Shown here: positions 1 through 5,435 of the stretch, one piece after another
How positions within the stretch are numbered: the stretch's first letter is position 1
Layout: each line of letters begins with the position of its first letter
Notes under the pieces: generated by a model
Told to the model about the DNA's origin: nothing
Databases searched by the model: none
Seen by the model: only the letters and a program-made list of their open reading frames with translations
Position numbers and translations under genes: made by a program
Source: Micromonosporaceae bacterium
GTDB taxonomy: Bacteria; Actinomycetota; Actinomycetes; Mycobacteriales; Micromonosporaceae
DNA length: 6,651 nucleotides
Direction: 5' to 3'
NCBI GenBank assembly: GCA_017354595.1
Contig: JAFMQQ010000178.1
Coordinates: forward strand, 1 to 6,651

Positions 1-180
1 GGCGGGCGCGGCCAGAGCGGGCGCGCCGACGGCGATACCGGCGGAGGCGGCGGCGCCGGTGGTCAGGAAGCGACGGCGGGACAGTCCACCGCCGTCAGGT
101 TCGCCGGCGGGGTCGGGGCCGGCAGCCCGCACACACGGGGGCAGGGCAGAATCATCGCCCGCCATGAATGATGCATTCAT
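1..180 (-). CDS. Tat-exported protein, N-terminal fragment (partial)
   Basis: This is the 5' end of a gene running off the left edge on the minus strand. From the ATG at 165 the frame stays open for 55 codons to position 1. Residues 29-34 read SRRRFL, a twin-arginine motif. A hydrophobic Ala/Gly-rich stretch follows and ends in PALAAPA, a plausible signal peptidase site, so the mature protein is expected to be exported folded by the Tat pathway. An in-frame ATG five codons upstream (178-180) is an equally possible start. Neither start has a clear Shine-Dalgarno sequence, so the feature is drawn from the upstream one. The mature domain lies outside the window, so the function cannot be given. 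Tat substrates in actinomycetes include many hydrolases and redox enzymes. The gene diverges from the heat-shock gene, and an inverted repeat (164-180) covers its start. Confidence 0.75.
   Translation of the reverse strand, partial: MNASFMAGDDSALPPCVRAAGPDPAGEPDGGGLSRRRFLTTGAAASAGIAVGAPALAAPA
164..180. repeat. Inverted repeat over the start of the Tat-protein gene
   Basis: ATGAATG (164-170) and CATTCAT (174-180) form a perfect 7-bp inverted repeat with a 3-bp spacer. It spans both candidate start codons of the leftmost gene. It is one of the few AT-rich patches in the window. An operator for a dimeric repressor is possible, but no known regulator consensus was recognised. Confidence 0.4.
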
Positions 181-286
181 TTAGATATGCAAACACAACA
201 TCCTGGTACCGATGACTGACAGTTTGTAGCAGGCGGGATTAGATCCGGTTTGGTCGGGTTCCGACCCTCGATCGACTACTCAAGAT

Positions 287-301
287 CCGGAAAGTTTCCG
301 G
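287..301. repeat. 15-bp palindrome in the hsp20 upstream region
   Basis: CCGGAAA (287-293) and TTTCCGG (295-301) form a perfect palindrome around a single central G. It lies three bases after a lone copy of the HspR half-site ACTCAAG (278-284). A second inverted repeat, CCGGCT-CGGT-AGCCGG (298-313), overlaps its right arm. The region is non-coding and lies between divergent genes, so an operator is plausible, but no regulator can be named. Confidence 0.35.
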
Positions 302-371
302 CTCGGTAGCCGGGTGGCGGCCGACGCCGGCCGGGTCCTCGGGACCGCCGGCAACCGATTTCTCCGGAGCG

Positions 372-397
372 GGAATTGAGTCGACCCGACTCAAGTT
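372..397 (+). promoter_or_regulatory. Sigma-R/SigH-type promoter of the hsp20 gene
   Basis: GGAAT at 372-376 is followed after exactly 18 bases by GTT at 395-397. This matches the known consensus of actinobacterial thiol-stress and heat-stress ECF sigma factors (sigma-R/SigH: GGAAT-N18/19-GTT). Transcription would start near position 404, giving a leader of about 50 nt before the ATG at 456. The motif is short and could occur by chance. Its position upstream of a stress gene and its overlap with an HspR site support it. Confidence 0.55.
375..395. promoter_or_regulatory. HAIR element (HspR repressor operator)
   Basis: The sequence reads A-TTGAGT, seven bases, then ACTCAAG. The HspR-associated inverted repeat is CTTGAGT-N7-ACTCAAG, so only the first base differs. 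HspR is a MerR-type repressor that, with DnaK, shuts off chaperone genes until heat stress. The site lies between the predicted -35 and -10 elements, so bound HspR would block RNA polymerase. The hspR and dnaK genes are not in this window. Confidence 0.82.
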
Positions 398-455
398 TGT
401 ACCGGTGTCGGCTGGACCTCCGGCCGGCACATCAACAAGACAAGCAGGAGCGAAC

Positions 456-902
456 ATGAGTGCTTTGACCCTGTGGACGCGCAATGACCCCTTTGCCGAG
501 TTCGACGCCCTGGTCCGGCGTACCTTCGGCCCGACCTCCCGCCCGACGACCGGCTTCACCCCGGCCGCCGAGATCACCCGCGACGGGCAGGATGCCCTGG
601 TCCGGGTGGAGCTGCCCGGCCTGGACCCGGCCAAGGATGTGACCGTCGAGGTGGATGCCGGCCAGCTCGTGGTGCGCGGCGAGCGCCGCGACGAGCGGAC
701 CGAGGAGCAGAACGGGCGCAGCCTCCGCGAGGTGCGGTACGGCTCCTTCCGCCGCTCCTTCCGGCTGCCGACCCACGTGACCGCCGAGTCGGTCAGCGCC
801 TCCTACGACGCGGGCGTGCTGAGCGTCCGGGTCACCGGTGCCTACCAGGACAGCCAGCCCCGGCGGATCGAGGTGACCGCAAGCCCGGAGCAGGCTGCGT
901 AA
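456..902 (+). CDS. Small heat-shock protein, Hsp20/alpha-crystallin family
   Basis: The 148-aa product is an ATP-independent holdase that binds unfolding proteins in the cytoplasm and keeps them refoldable. The alpha-crystallin domain spans about residues 34-127 and begins FTPAAEI. It contains VELPGL (51-56), YGSFRRSFRLP (95-105) and the signature GVLSV (120-124). The C-terminal I-x-I/V motif (IEV, 138-140) is the one that docks neighbouring subunits in oligomers. Length and order are typical of bacterial Hsp20. The ATG at 456 was chosen over an in-frame one at 405 because AGGAG (446-450) sits five bases before it and the protein then starts like other Hsp20s. The gene is probably monocistronic, with a sigma-R-type promoter and HAIR operator upstream and a strong hairpin downstream. 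Confidence 0.95.
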   Translation: MSALTLWTRNDPFAEFDALVRRTFGPTSRPTTGFTPAAEITRDGQDALVRVELPGLDPAKDVTVEVDAGQLVVRGERRDERTEEQNGRSLREVRYGSFRRSFRLPTHVTAESVSASYDAGVLSVRVTGAYQDSQPRRIEVTASPEQAA

Positions 903-913
903 CGTTCCACAGT

Positions 914-945
914 GGATGGGCCCGGCCGAACGGCCGGGCCCATCC
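914..945. terminator. Perfect 15-bp hairpin between convergent genes
   Basis: GGATGGGCCCGGCCG (914-928) pairs perfectly with 931-945 around AA. It starts 12 bases after the hsp20 stop and lies before the 3' end of the convergent methyltransferase gene. There is no U-tract, as is common for actinobacterial terminators. Being symmetrical, it could serve both genes, although it is much closer to hsp20. Confidence 0.78.
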
Positions 946-1036
946 GTCTGGCTCAGCCCCGGAAGGTGCCCGGTCGCGGCTGCATCTGCGGCGCCGCATC
1001 CCGGACCAGACCGGCCGGGTCGACCGCGGCGGTGGA

Positions 1037-1723
1037 TCAGACCGCGGGTCCGTCGGTGACCAGGGCGATGGCGAAGCCGTCGTACCCCTTGGCGCCGACC
1101 GTCTGTATCGCGGTGGCGCACACCCGCGGCTGCGCCGCGAGTATCTCGAAGACCTCCCGGGTGCCGGGGACCCGCGAGTCGCCCTCGGCGGTCACACCCA
1201 CTCCGCGGATCCGGGCGATGTTGTCGACGACGATCAGGGTGCCGGGTCCGGCCAGGCGGAGTGCGCTGCGGACGTAGTGAGGGTTGTTTCTGTTATCGGC
1301 GTCGATGAAGACCAGGTCGAATGGACCGTCGCGATCCGCCTCCAGCTTCGCGAGCGTGTCCAGCGCGTCACCCAGCCGCAGGTCAACCAGGTCGGCCAGA
1401 CCGGCTCGGGCGATATTGGCCCGGGCCACCTCGGCGTGTCGCGGATCGGCCTCCAGCGTCACCAGCCGGCCGTCGGGCGGCAGTGCCCGGGCGAGCCAGA
1501 TGGTGCTGTACCCGCCGAGGGTGCCGACCTCAAGGATGCTTCGCGCGCCCTGTACCCGGGCCAACAGGTGCAGCAGCTTGCCCTGGTTGGGGGTGACGCT
1601 GAAGGGCGGCAGGCCCGCCTGGGCGCTGGCCTGGACCGCAGCCGTCAATGCCGGGTCGGCGGGTAGCAGTTGCTCGACGATGTACTCATCCACTGCGGTC
1701 CACTGGTCGCTGGGCTCGGTCAC
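1037..1723 (-). CDS. Class I SAM-dependent O-methyltransferase (CCoAOMT/MdmC-like)
   Basis: The 228-aa product is predicted to move a methyl group from S-adenosylmethionine to a hydroxyl group, probably of a catechol or polyketide-type small molecule. Motif I, ILEVGTLGGYST (63-74), forms the SAM loop. VTLEAD (88-93) carries the acidic residue expected to hold the ribose. FDLVFIDAD (135-143) and VVDN (165-168) match the metal-binding strands of the caffeoyl-CoA/catechol O-methyltransferase family (Methyltransf_3). The usual Lys/His after DAD is Asn here (DADNRNN), so substrate or metal coordination may differ. The start is GTG, preceded by GGGGGAG (1735-1729) at a good distance. The gene diverges from the F420 oxidoreductase, which does not by itself show a shared pathway. 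The substrate is unknown. Confidence 0.9.
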   Translation of the reverse strand: MTEPSDQWTAVDEYIVEQLLPADPALTAAVQASAQAGLPPFSVTPNQGKLLHLLARVQGARSILEVGTLGGYSTIWLARALPPDGRLVTLEADPRHAEVARANIARAGLADLVDLRLGDALDTLAKLEADRDGPFDLVFIDADNRNNPHYVRSALRLAGPGTLIVVDNIARIRGVGVTAEGDSRVPGTREVFEILAAQPRVCATAIQTVGAKGYDGFAIALVTDGPAV

Positions 1724-1771
1724 ACCGTCTCCCCCGGTTCTGTCGACGCCGGTCGGGTGGGCGTCGATGAA

Positions 1772-1800
1772 TGCTTACGGACCAGTGCCTGAGGTGTCAA
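1772..1800 (-). promoter_or_regulatory. Sigma-70-type promoter for the O-methyltransferase gene
   Basis: On the minus strand a consensus -35 hexamer TTGACA (1800-1795) is followed by a 17-bp spacer and TAAGCA (1777-1772) as a weaker -10. Transcription would start about 40 bases before the GTG at 1723. The -35 box is perfect and the -10 matches only partly. Confidence 0.5.
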
Positions 1801-1823
1801 CCTGCGCGGCGGTCGCGGTTGGC

Positions 1824-1829
1824 TAACGT
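1824..1829 (+). promoter_or_regulatory. -10 element for a leaderless F420 oxidoreductase transcript
   Basis: TAACGT fits the actinobacterial -10 pattern TANNNT and ends seven bases before the A of the ATG at 1837, the spacing expected when transcription starts at the start codon. No Shine-Dalgarno sequence lies before that ATG, which agrees with leaderless translation. No convincing -35 was found. Confidence 0.5.
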
Positions 1830-1836
1830 CTCGGAC

Positions 1837-2685
1837 ATGCGATTCGCGTTCAAGACCGCACCCCAGCACACGACCTGGGCGGACATGCTCGCCGTCTTCC
1901 GCGAGGGCGACCAGATCGACCTCTACGAGTCGGGCTGGGTCTTCGACCACTTCTACCCGATCTTCAGCGACAGCCACGGCGACTGCCTCGAGGGGTGGAC
2001 CGTGCTGGCAGCCCTGGCCCAGGCCACCAACCGGGTGCGCATCGGCGCCCTGGTGACCGGGATCCACTACCGGCATCCAGCGGTACTGGCCAACATGGCG
2101 GCCACCCTGGACATCGTCTCGTGCGGTCGGCTCGAACTGGGTATCGGCGCCGGGTGGAACGAGGAGGAGTCCGGCGCGGCCGGCATCCCGCTCGGTACCC
2201 CGCGCGAGCGCAGCGACCGGTTCGAGGAGGCGTGCCAGGTGCTGGTGGGCCTGCTCACCCAGGAGACGACGACCTTCGCCGGCCGGTACTACCAGCTCAC
2301 CGAGGCGCGCAACAACCCGAAGCCGGTCCAGCGGCCGCATCCACCGATCTGCATCGGCGGCAGCGGCGAGAAGCGCACCCTGCGCACGACGGCGAAGTAC
2401 GCCCAGCACTGGAACTTCGTCGGTGGCACGCCGGACGAGTTCGCCCGCAAGCGGGAGATCCTGCACGAACACTGTGCCGCGGTCGGCCGCGACCCCAGGG
2501 AGATCACGCTCTCCGCCCACGTACCCGGGCCAGTGGCCGGTGGCGACCCGGGGGAGGTCGCCGAGCGGGCCGCCGCGCTGGGCGAGGTGGGACTCGACCT
2601 GGCGATCGTGACCCTGGCGCCGCCGCATACACCGGCGGTACTGGCGCCACTCGCGCAGGCGTTGGCGCCGCTGCGCACCGGCTAG
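1837..2685 (+). CDS. LLM-class F420-dependent oxidoreductase
   Basis: The 282-aa product belongs to the bacterial luciferase-like TIM-barrel family. Actinomycete members usually move hydride to or from coenzyme F420 on small organic substrates. Supporting motifs are SGWVFDHF (32-39), which contains the typical W...DH of the cofactor pocket, RIGALVTG (68-75), the substrate-independent core GRLELGIGAGWNEEE (97-111), and PHPPICIGGSGEKRTLR (168-184), a phosphate-binding region. It resembles the actinobacterial Rv1855c-type group, but that assignment is from memory. The ATG at 1837 was chosen over one 22 codons upstream because the family starts at about MRFAF and a -10 box lies seven bases before it. 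F420 use rather than FMN is inferred from family and GC-rich context. The substrate cannot be told from sequence. Confidence 0.9.
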   Translation: MRFAFKTAPQHTTWADMLAVFREGDQIDLYESGWVFDHFYPIFSDSHGDCLEGWTVLAALAQATNRVRIGALVTGIHYRHPAVLANMAATLDIVSCGRLELGIGAGWNEEESGAAGIPLGTPRERSDRFEEACQVLVGLLTQETTTFAGRYYQLTEARNNPKPVQRPHPPICIGGSGEKRTLRTTAKYAQHWNFVGGTPDEFARKREILHEHCAAVGRDPREITLSAHVPGPVAGGDPGEVAERAAALGEVGLDLAIVTLAPPHTPAVLAPLAQALAPLRTG

Positions 2686-2701
2686 CCCGGTGGGCGCCGG
2701 G
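2686..2701 (+). terminator. Short hairpin after the oxidoreductase stop
   Basis: CCCGG (2686-2690) and CCGGG (2697-2701) form a 5-bp stem with a 6-base loop directly after the TAG stop. There is no U-tract. It is weaker than the hairpin after hsp20 and may terminate only partly. Confidence 0.35.
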
Positions 2702-2988
2702 TCGGCTCAGCACGATCGGCACCGCCGCTGCCCGTCCATACTGGACGCTGTCGCCGCCCTCTGTCCACTGTAGAGCCGGCCCGGCACCTGCACCGAGCGG
2801 CCGCTGCGCCGGGTCGACCTCGTCCTCCCCTCGCGCAGGTGGTTACCTGGTGACAGGCCGCACAGGCCGGCACACGGACGGTTGTGCGGTACCGGCGGCG
2901 GTCGTCGTCGAGGCTGAGGGCTGTGCATGCCTGTTGGGCGATGGTAAAGTCCGCCCGACTGGCCTACGGGTGCGTCAAGGGGGGCACG
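2702..2988. other. Non-coding stretch before the toxin operon
   Basis: This stretch holds no credible gene. The frames that cross it lack ribosome sites and family-like sequence. It contains a 13-bp inverted repeat, GTCCA-TAC-TGGAC (2734-2746), with a related GTCCACTGTA some 20 bases further on. It also contains the predicted promoter (2942-2950) and the ribosome site (AAGGGG, 2977-2982) of the downstream operon. The inverted repeat could be an operator, but this is unproven. Confidence 0.5.
2942..2950 (+). promoter_or_regulatory. Extended -10 promoter of the toxin operon
   Basis: TGG-TAAAGT has the extended -10 form TGN-TANNNT. A weak -35 candidate, TGTGCA (2922-2927), lies 17 bases upstream. 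Transcription would start near 2957, leaving a leader of about 32 nt with a purine-rich ribosome site before the ATG at 2989. Confidence 0.45.
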
Positions 2989-3393
2989 ATGCCAGTAGCT
3001 CCGGAACCAGGACCCGGTTTCAAGGCCTCACCCCACATGTTGAACACCGCCGCGTCGTTCCTGAACGGCGAGGCACAAGCATTGGCCAGCTTGCGGGACG
3101 CGCTCAATTCGAGTTGCCACGCCGCCCGGAATGCATTCGGGACGGGCTCCGCCTCAGCCGCGTTCAACGACTTCTTCGAGGCCTGGTTTTCGGCATTCGA
3201 CGCACAGGCCGAGACCATGGGGTCGGTCGCCGACGCCACCCAGCAGTGCGCCGTCATCTATGACCACGTCGATCGGCACATCGCGGGTTACATCGCGGCG
3301 ATGCCGACGCAACCTCCACCGTCGCCGCCGAGCAAGAAGCCGGACAACCCCTTCGGCATCTTCTTCCCCAACCCGAACCCTCCGATGGCATAA
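2989..3393 (+). CDS. WXG100/EspC-like type VII secretion target, probable partner of the toxin
   Basis: The 134-aa product has no signal peptide or membrane segment. It looks like two amphipathic helices (about 14-48 and 56-102) joined by a turn, FGTGSASAAF (50-59), the hairpin size of WXG100 and EspC-like proteins. It lacks a WxG motif at the turn. It does carry YDHVD (91-95), which fits the known type VII export signal YxxxD/E, at the end of the second helix. The tail from about 105 is Pro-rich and ends in PFGIFFPNPNPP. The next gene encodes a WxG protein, so the pair could form a heterodimer that builds one composite signal, as known for Esx and PE/PPE pairs. The start at 2989 has AAGGGG six bases upstream. 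The stop overlaps the next ATG by one base (TAATG). Family membership is inferred from pattern, not a search. Confidence 0.72.
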   Translation: MPVAPEPGPGFKASPHMLNTAASFLNGEAQALASLRDALNSSCHAARNAFGTGSASAAFNDFFEAWFSAFDAQAETMGSVADATQQCAVIYDHVDRHIAGYIAAMPTQPPPSPPSKKPDNPFGIFFPNPNPPMA

Positions 3394-4595
3394 TGGCGCT
3401 GCCCGATTTCCCCGCCGTCAATACCGGCGCGATCAGCGACCTGGCCGACATTCTCCAACTTATCGCCAACGGCGCGGCCGACGTGGGAATCGAGTCGCAG
3501 AACCTTCGCGACGCCGTCATCGGAAACCAGCAGTGGCAGGGCAGCGCCGCGCTGCAGTGGCACGACGTGATCACCGAGCGGGTCGGAGACGCCGGCGTCA
3601 GCAACGACGTGATGGGTACCGCTGCGACCAAGCTCGCTGCGCTCGCCAGCGATCTGGACAGTGAGCGCAGCACGTACGACCGCCTGCTCCAGGAGATCCT
3701 CGGCGAGCAGGCACTGGTGTACCAGCACGGCGGAGACCTGCCACCCGAACTGGTCGATCCCACCGGGGTCGCGGCGCTGCGCAGTTCGGTGGCGCGCGCC
3801 GAGAGCCTGCTCGATCAGGCGGCGATGGATCTGCTCGCGATGGCGATACTGGCCGGTGACATCCGCGCCCAACCGGCTGCCAACCGGACCCCGGGCGTCG
3901 CCGACGGGACCGACCGGAACCAGGCCTCGCTGCAGCTGCTGGCGACCCTGTTCGGATCGGTCCGGGACAACCAGCTCTCCGGCCGGGAGTTCGAGGACAC
4001 CGTCCTGAAGGAGCTGGGCATCCTCAAGAACACCAACCTGTGGCGACCGAACCCGGCGTTCGAGGGCAGGCTGACCGGGGGTGGGCTGGCGAAGGGCACC
4101 ATCCCGGAAGCAGCGGGCCGGAACTTCATCCTGGAGGTCAAGGGCACGGAGTCGCAGACCAGCCGGTTCCAGCTCCGCCTGCAGGCCAAGTACGCGCGAG
4201 ACTCCGGCCGGCCGCTGTGGATCATCAAGCGGGGTGGCAAGCCCGCCACCGACAACCTCACCAGACTCGCCGAACAGACCAAGGGCGGGGTGCTGTACCG
4301 TACCGGGCCGAACTCCTATGTGGACGGTCAGGGCAACCCGGTGGAGGTCAATTACGACAAGGGCACCGACACGCTGGAGGTCAAGGGATACACTCCCAGC
4401 ACGTCGACCGGGGGCGGAACCGGCCCGACCACCGTCCCGCCGCCCGACCCGGACGCGCCGTCCGCGCCGGTGGATCCCGACATCGCCGAGGGTGGTACGG
4501 GCGCGGCCCCCGGTGCGCCGGTCGAGCCGGTGGAACCCGTCGAACCGGTGGAGCCGGTGGAACCCGTCGACCCGATCGAGCCGATCATCCCCTGA
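3393..4595 (+). CDS. WxG-domain polymorphic toxin with PD-(D/E)xK-like nuclease domain
   Basis: This 400-aa protein appears modular. Residues 1-110 form a helical hairpin with WQG (48-50), like WXG100 proteins. Residues 125-160 are another Ala/Leu-rich helix and about 160-195 a linker. Residues 196-330 look like a restriction-endonuclease-fold toxin (Tox-REase type, perhaps REase-7 or -9). This domain has a helix with GREFEDTVLKELG (Glu201), IPE (Glu239), then FILEVKG with Glu248-x-Lys250, followed by Gln260 and Lys266 in a helix. These match the layout of PD-(D/E)xK nucleases, with Glu in place of the usual Asp. The expected activity is cutting DNA or RNA in a rival cell. A low-complexity tail (336-400) ends in eight VEP-like triplets, unusual because toxin domains normally end the protein. 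There is no clear ribosome site, so translation probably couples to the upstream gene through TAATG. The nuclease call is inference from motifs. Confidence 0.72.
   Translation: MALPDFPAVNTGAISDLADILQLIANGAADVGIESQNLRDAVIGNQQWQGSAALQWHDVITERVGDAGVSNDVMGTAATKLAALASDLDSERSTYDRLLQEILGEQALVYQHGGDLPPELVDPTGVAALRSSVARAESLLDQAAMDLLAMAILAGDIRAQPAANRTPGVADGTDRNQASLQLLATLFGSVRDNQLSGREFEDTVLKELGILKNTNLWRPNPAFEGRLTGGGLAKGTIPEAAGRNFILEVKGTESQTSRFQLRLQAKYARDSGRPLWIIKRGGKPATDNLTRLAEQTKGGVLYRTGPNSYVDGQGNPVEVNYDKGTDTLEVKGYTPSTSTGGGTGPTTVPPPDPDAPSAPVDPDIAEGGTGAAPGAPVEPVEPVEPVEPVEPVDPIEPIIP
4521..4592 (+). repeat. In-frame VEP-type triplet repeats in the toxin tail
   Basis: Eight 9-bp units encode five VEP, then VDP, IEP and IIP, ending at the stop codon. 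Synonymous codons vary between units (GTC/GTG, GAG/GAA, CCG/CCC), which suggests the peptide pattern is maintained rather than freshly duplicated. The encoded tail is Pro-rich, acidic and probably extended. Confidence 0.85.
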
Positions 4596-4607
4596 CCAAG
4601 GATTGCC

Positions 4608-5435
4608 GTGACCGTCGCCTACGCCGAACTCTTCACACCGACCCTGCTGACCGATCCGGACCAGGGCCGGCAGCTGATCGAGGCGCTCATCACGCACGTG
4701 CCGTACTGGACGCCGCACCGGTACGGCTTCGCCGAGCCGCCCCGGCACAAGTTCAGCCTCGACCGGGTCGAGCACTTCTGGAGCCAGGAGCCCTACTTCC
4801 GCAACGCCGCCCGTACCCTCAACGGCTCCGTCGACGTCCGTACCGGACCGTGGGCCATCCTGTCGAAGATCAAAATGTCCGGGCGGTTCACCCAGGAGTT
4901 GAGCGGCGACGGGCTGGGCGCCTTCCTGGCCGCATGCGGCGCCGCCCCGGCGGCCGAGATCAGCTACGGGATGGCGCACCTGTTCACCGATGAGGAGAAC
5001 GCGGCCTACTACCGCGACTGGTTCGAGCTGTCGCCGGCGAAGAACGAGGCGAACACCAAGAGCGCGGCCCAGGGCACGATGCCGTACTTCCTGCGCGACC
5101 TGTACTGGGCGAACCTCTTCGGCCCCCCGTACACCGAACTGTTCGGGATCGAACGGCTGAGCAGCGCGCCGGCCGCCGTCGCCCGGCAGCTGCAGCCCGG
5201 CTACTTCTACCTGCAACTCACCGACGACATCGCCGACCGCGCCGGCATCGCCGCGATCCGGGAACGGGTCAAGGCCCACATCGGCCCGGACTGCTTCTAC
5301 GACCCGAAGGCCACCACGCCGCGCCGCGCGCCCAGATTCATCACGTCGGCCGAGGCGGGGCTGTGGACACCGCCCGAGGGAACCAACTGGACCGACGAGC
5401 TGCGGGCTCTGTACGCGAAGGCGCCGAAACCATGA
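4608..5435 (+). CDS. Unassigned 275-aa protein, probable immunity protein of the toxin
   Basis: No family was recognised with confidence. The product is soluble, with no signal peptide or membrane segment, and rich in aromatic residues. Notable blocks are YWTPHRYGFAEPPRHKF (33-49), EHFWSQEPYFRNAA (55-68) and LYWANLFGPPYTELFG (165-180). Then come LQPGYFYLQLTDDIAD (195-210) and a C-terminal IRERVKAHIG helix. The layout of W-x-x-x-F/L-GPPY followed by a final helix recalls immunity-type families such as DUF3396 or Imm52, but this is a weak recollection. Its position, 12 bases after a predicted nuclease toxin, is the main argument for immunity: it would bind the nuclease in the producer cytoplasm. 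The start is GTG with AAGGA (4598-4602) five bases upstream. The stop overlaps the next ATG by four bases. Confidence 0.65.
   Translation: MTVAYAELFTPTLLTDPDQGRQLIEALITHVPYWTPHRYGFAEPPRHKFSLDRVEHFWSQEPYFRNAARTLNGSVDVRTGPWAILSKIKMSGRFTQELSGDGLGAFLAACGAAPAAEISYGMAHLFTDEENAAYYRDWFELSPAKNEANTKSAAQGTMPYFLRDLYWANLFGPPYTELFGIERLSSAPAAVARQLQPGYFYLQLTDDIADRAGIAAIRERVKAHIGPDCFYDPKATTPRRAPRFITSAEAGLWTPPEGTNWTDELRALYAKAPKP

Noticed and set aside
216..244. Second promoter candidate for hsp20 (CTGACA, 17 bp, TTAGAT)
   Set aside because: The -10 lacks the important A at position 2 and the leader would be about 200 nt. The stress-type promoter downstream is much better supported.
405..455. Upstream in-frame ATG extending Hsp20 by 17 residues
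   Set aside because: It lies at the predicted transcription start and lacks a ribosome site, whereas the ATG at 456 has AGGAG at proper spacing.
987..998. 12-bp palindrome TGCGGCGCCGCA between convergent genes
   Set aside because: Short GC-only palindromes are frequent by chance here, and a much stronger hairpin at 914-945 already explains termination.
1995..3263. Plus-strand frame of 422 codons overlapping the oxidoreductase and the non-coding stretch
   Set aside because: It is out of frame with the clear LLM enzyme and with the secretion partner, and is Arg/Gly/Pro-rich without motifs.
4352..4588. Minus-strand frame encoding Gly-Ser-Thr collagen-like repeats
   Set aside because: It is simply the complement of the VEP repeat coding region of the toxin tail, with no separate start signal.
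3288..5279. Very long open frame on the minus strand (663 codons) opposite the toxin operon
   Set aside because: It mirrors three well-supported plus-strand genes, has Arg/Gly-rich composition with no recognisable domain, and no ribosome site. Long antisense frames are expected at this GC content.
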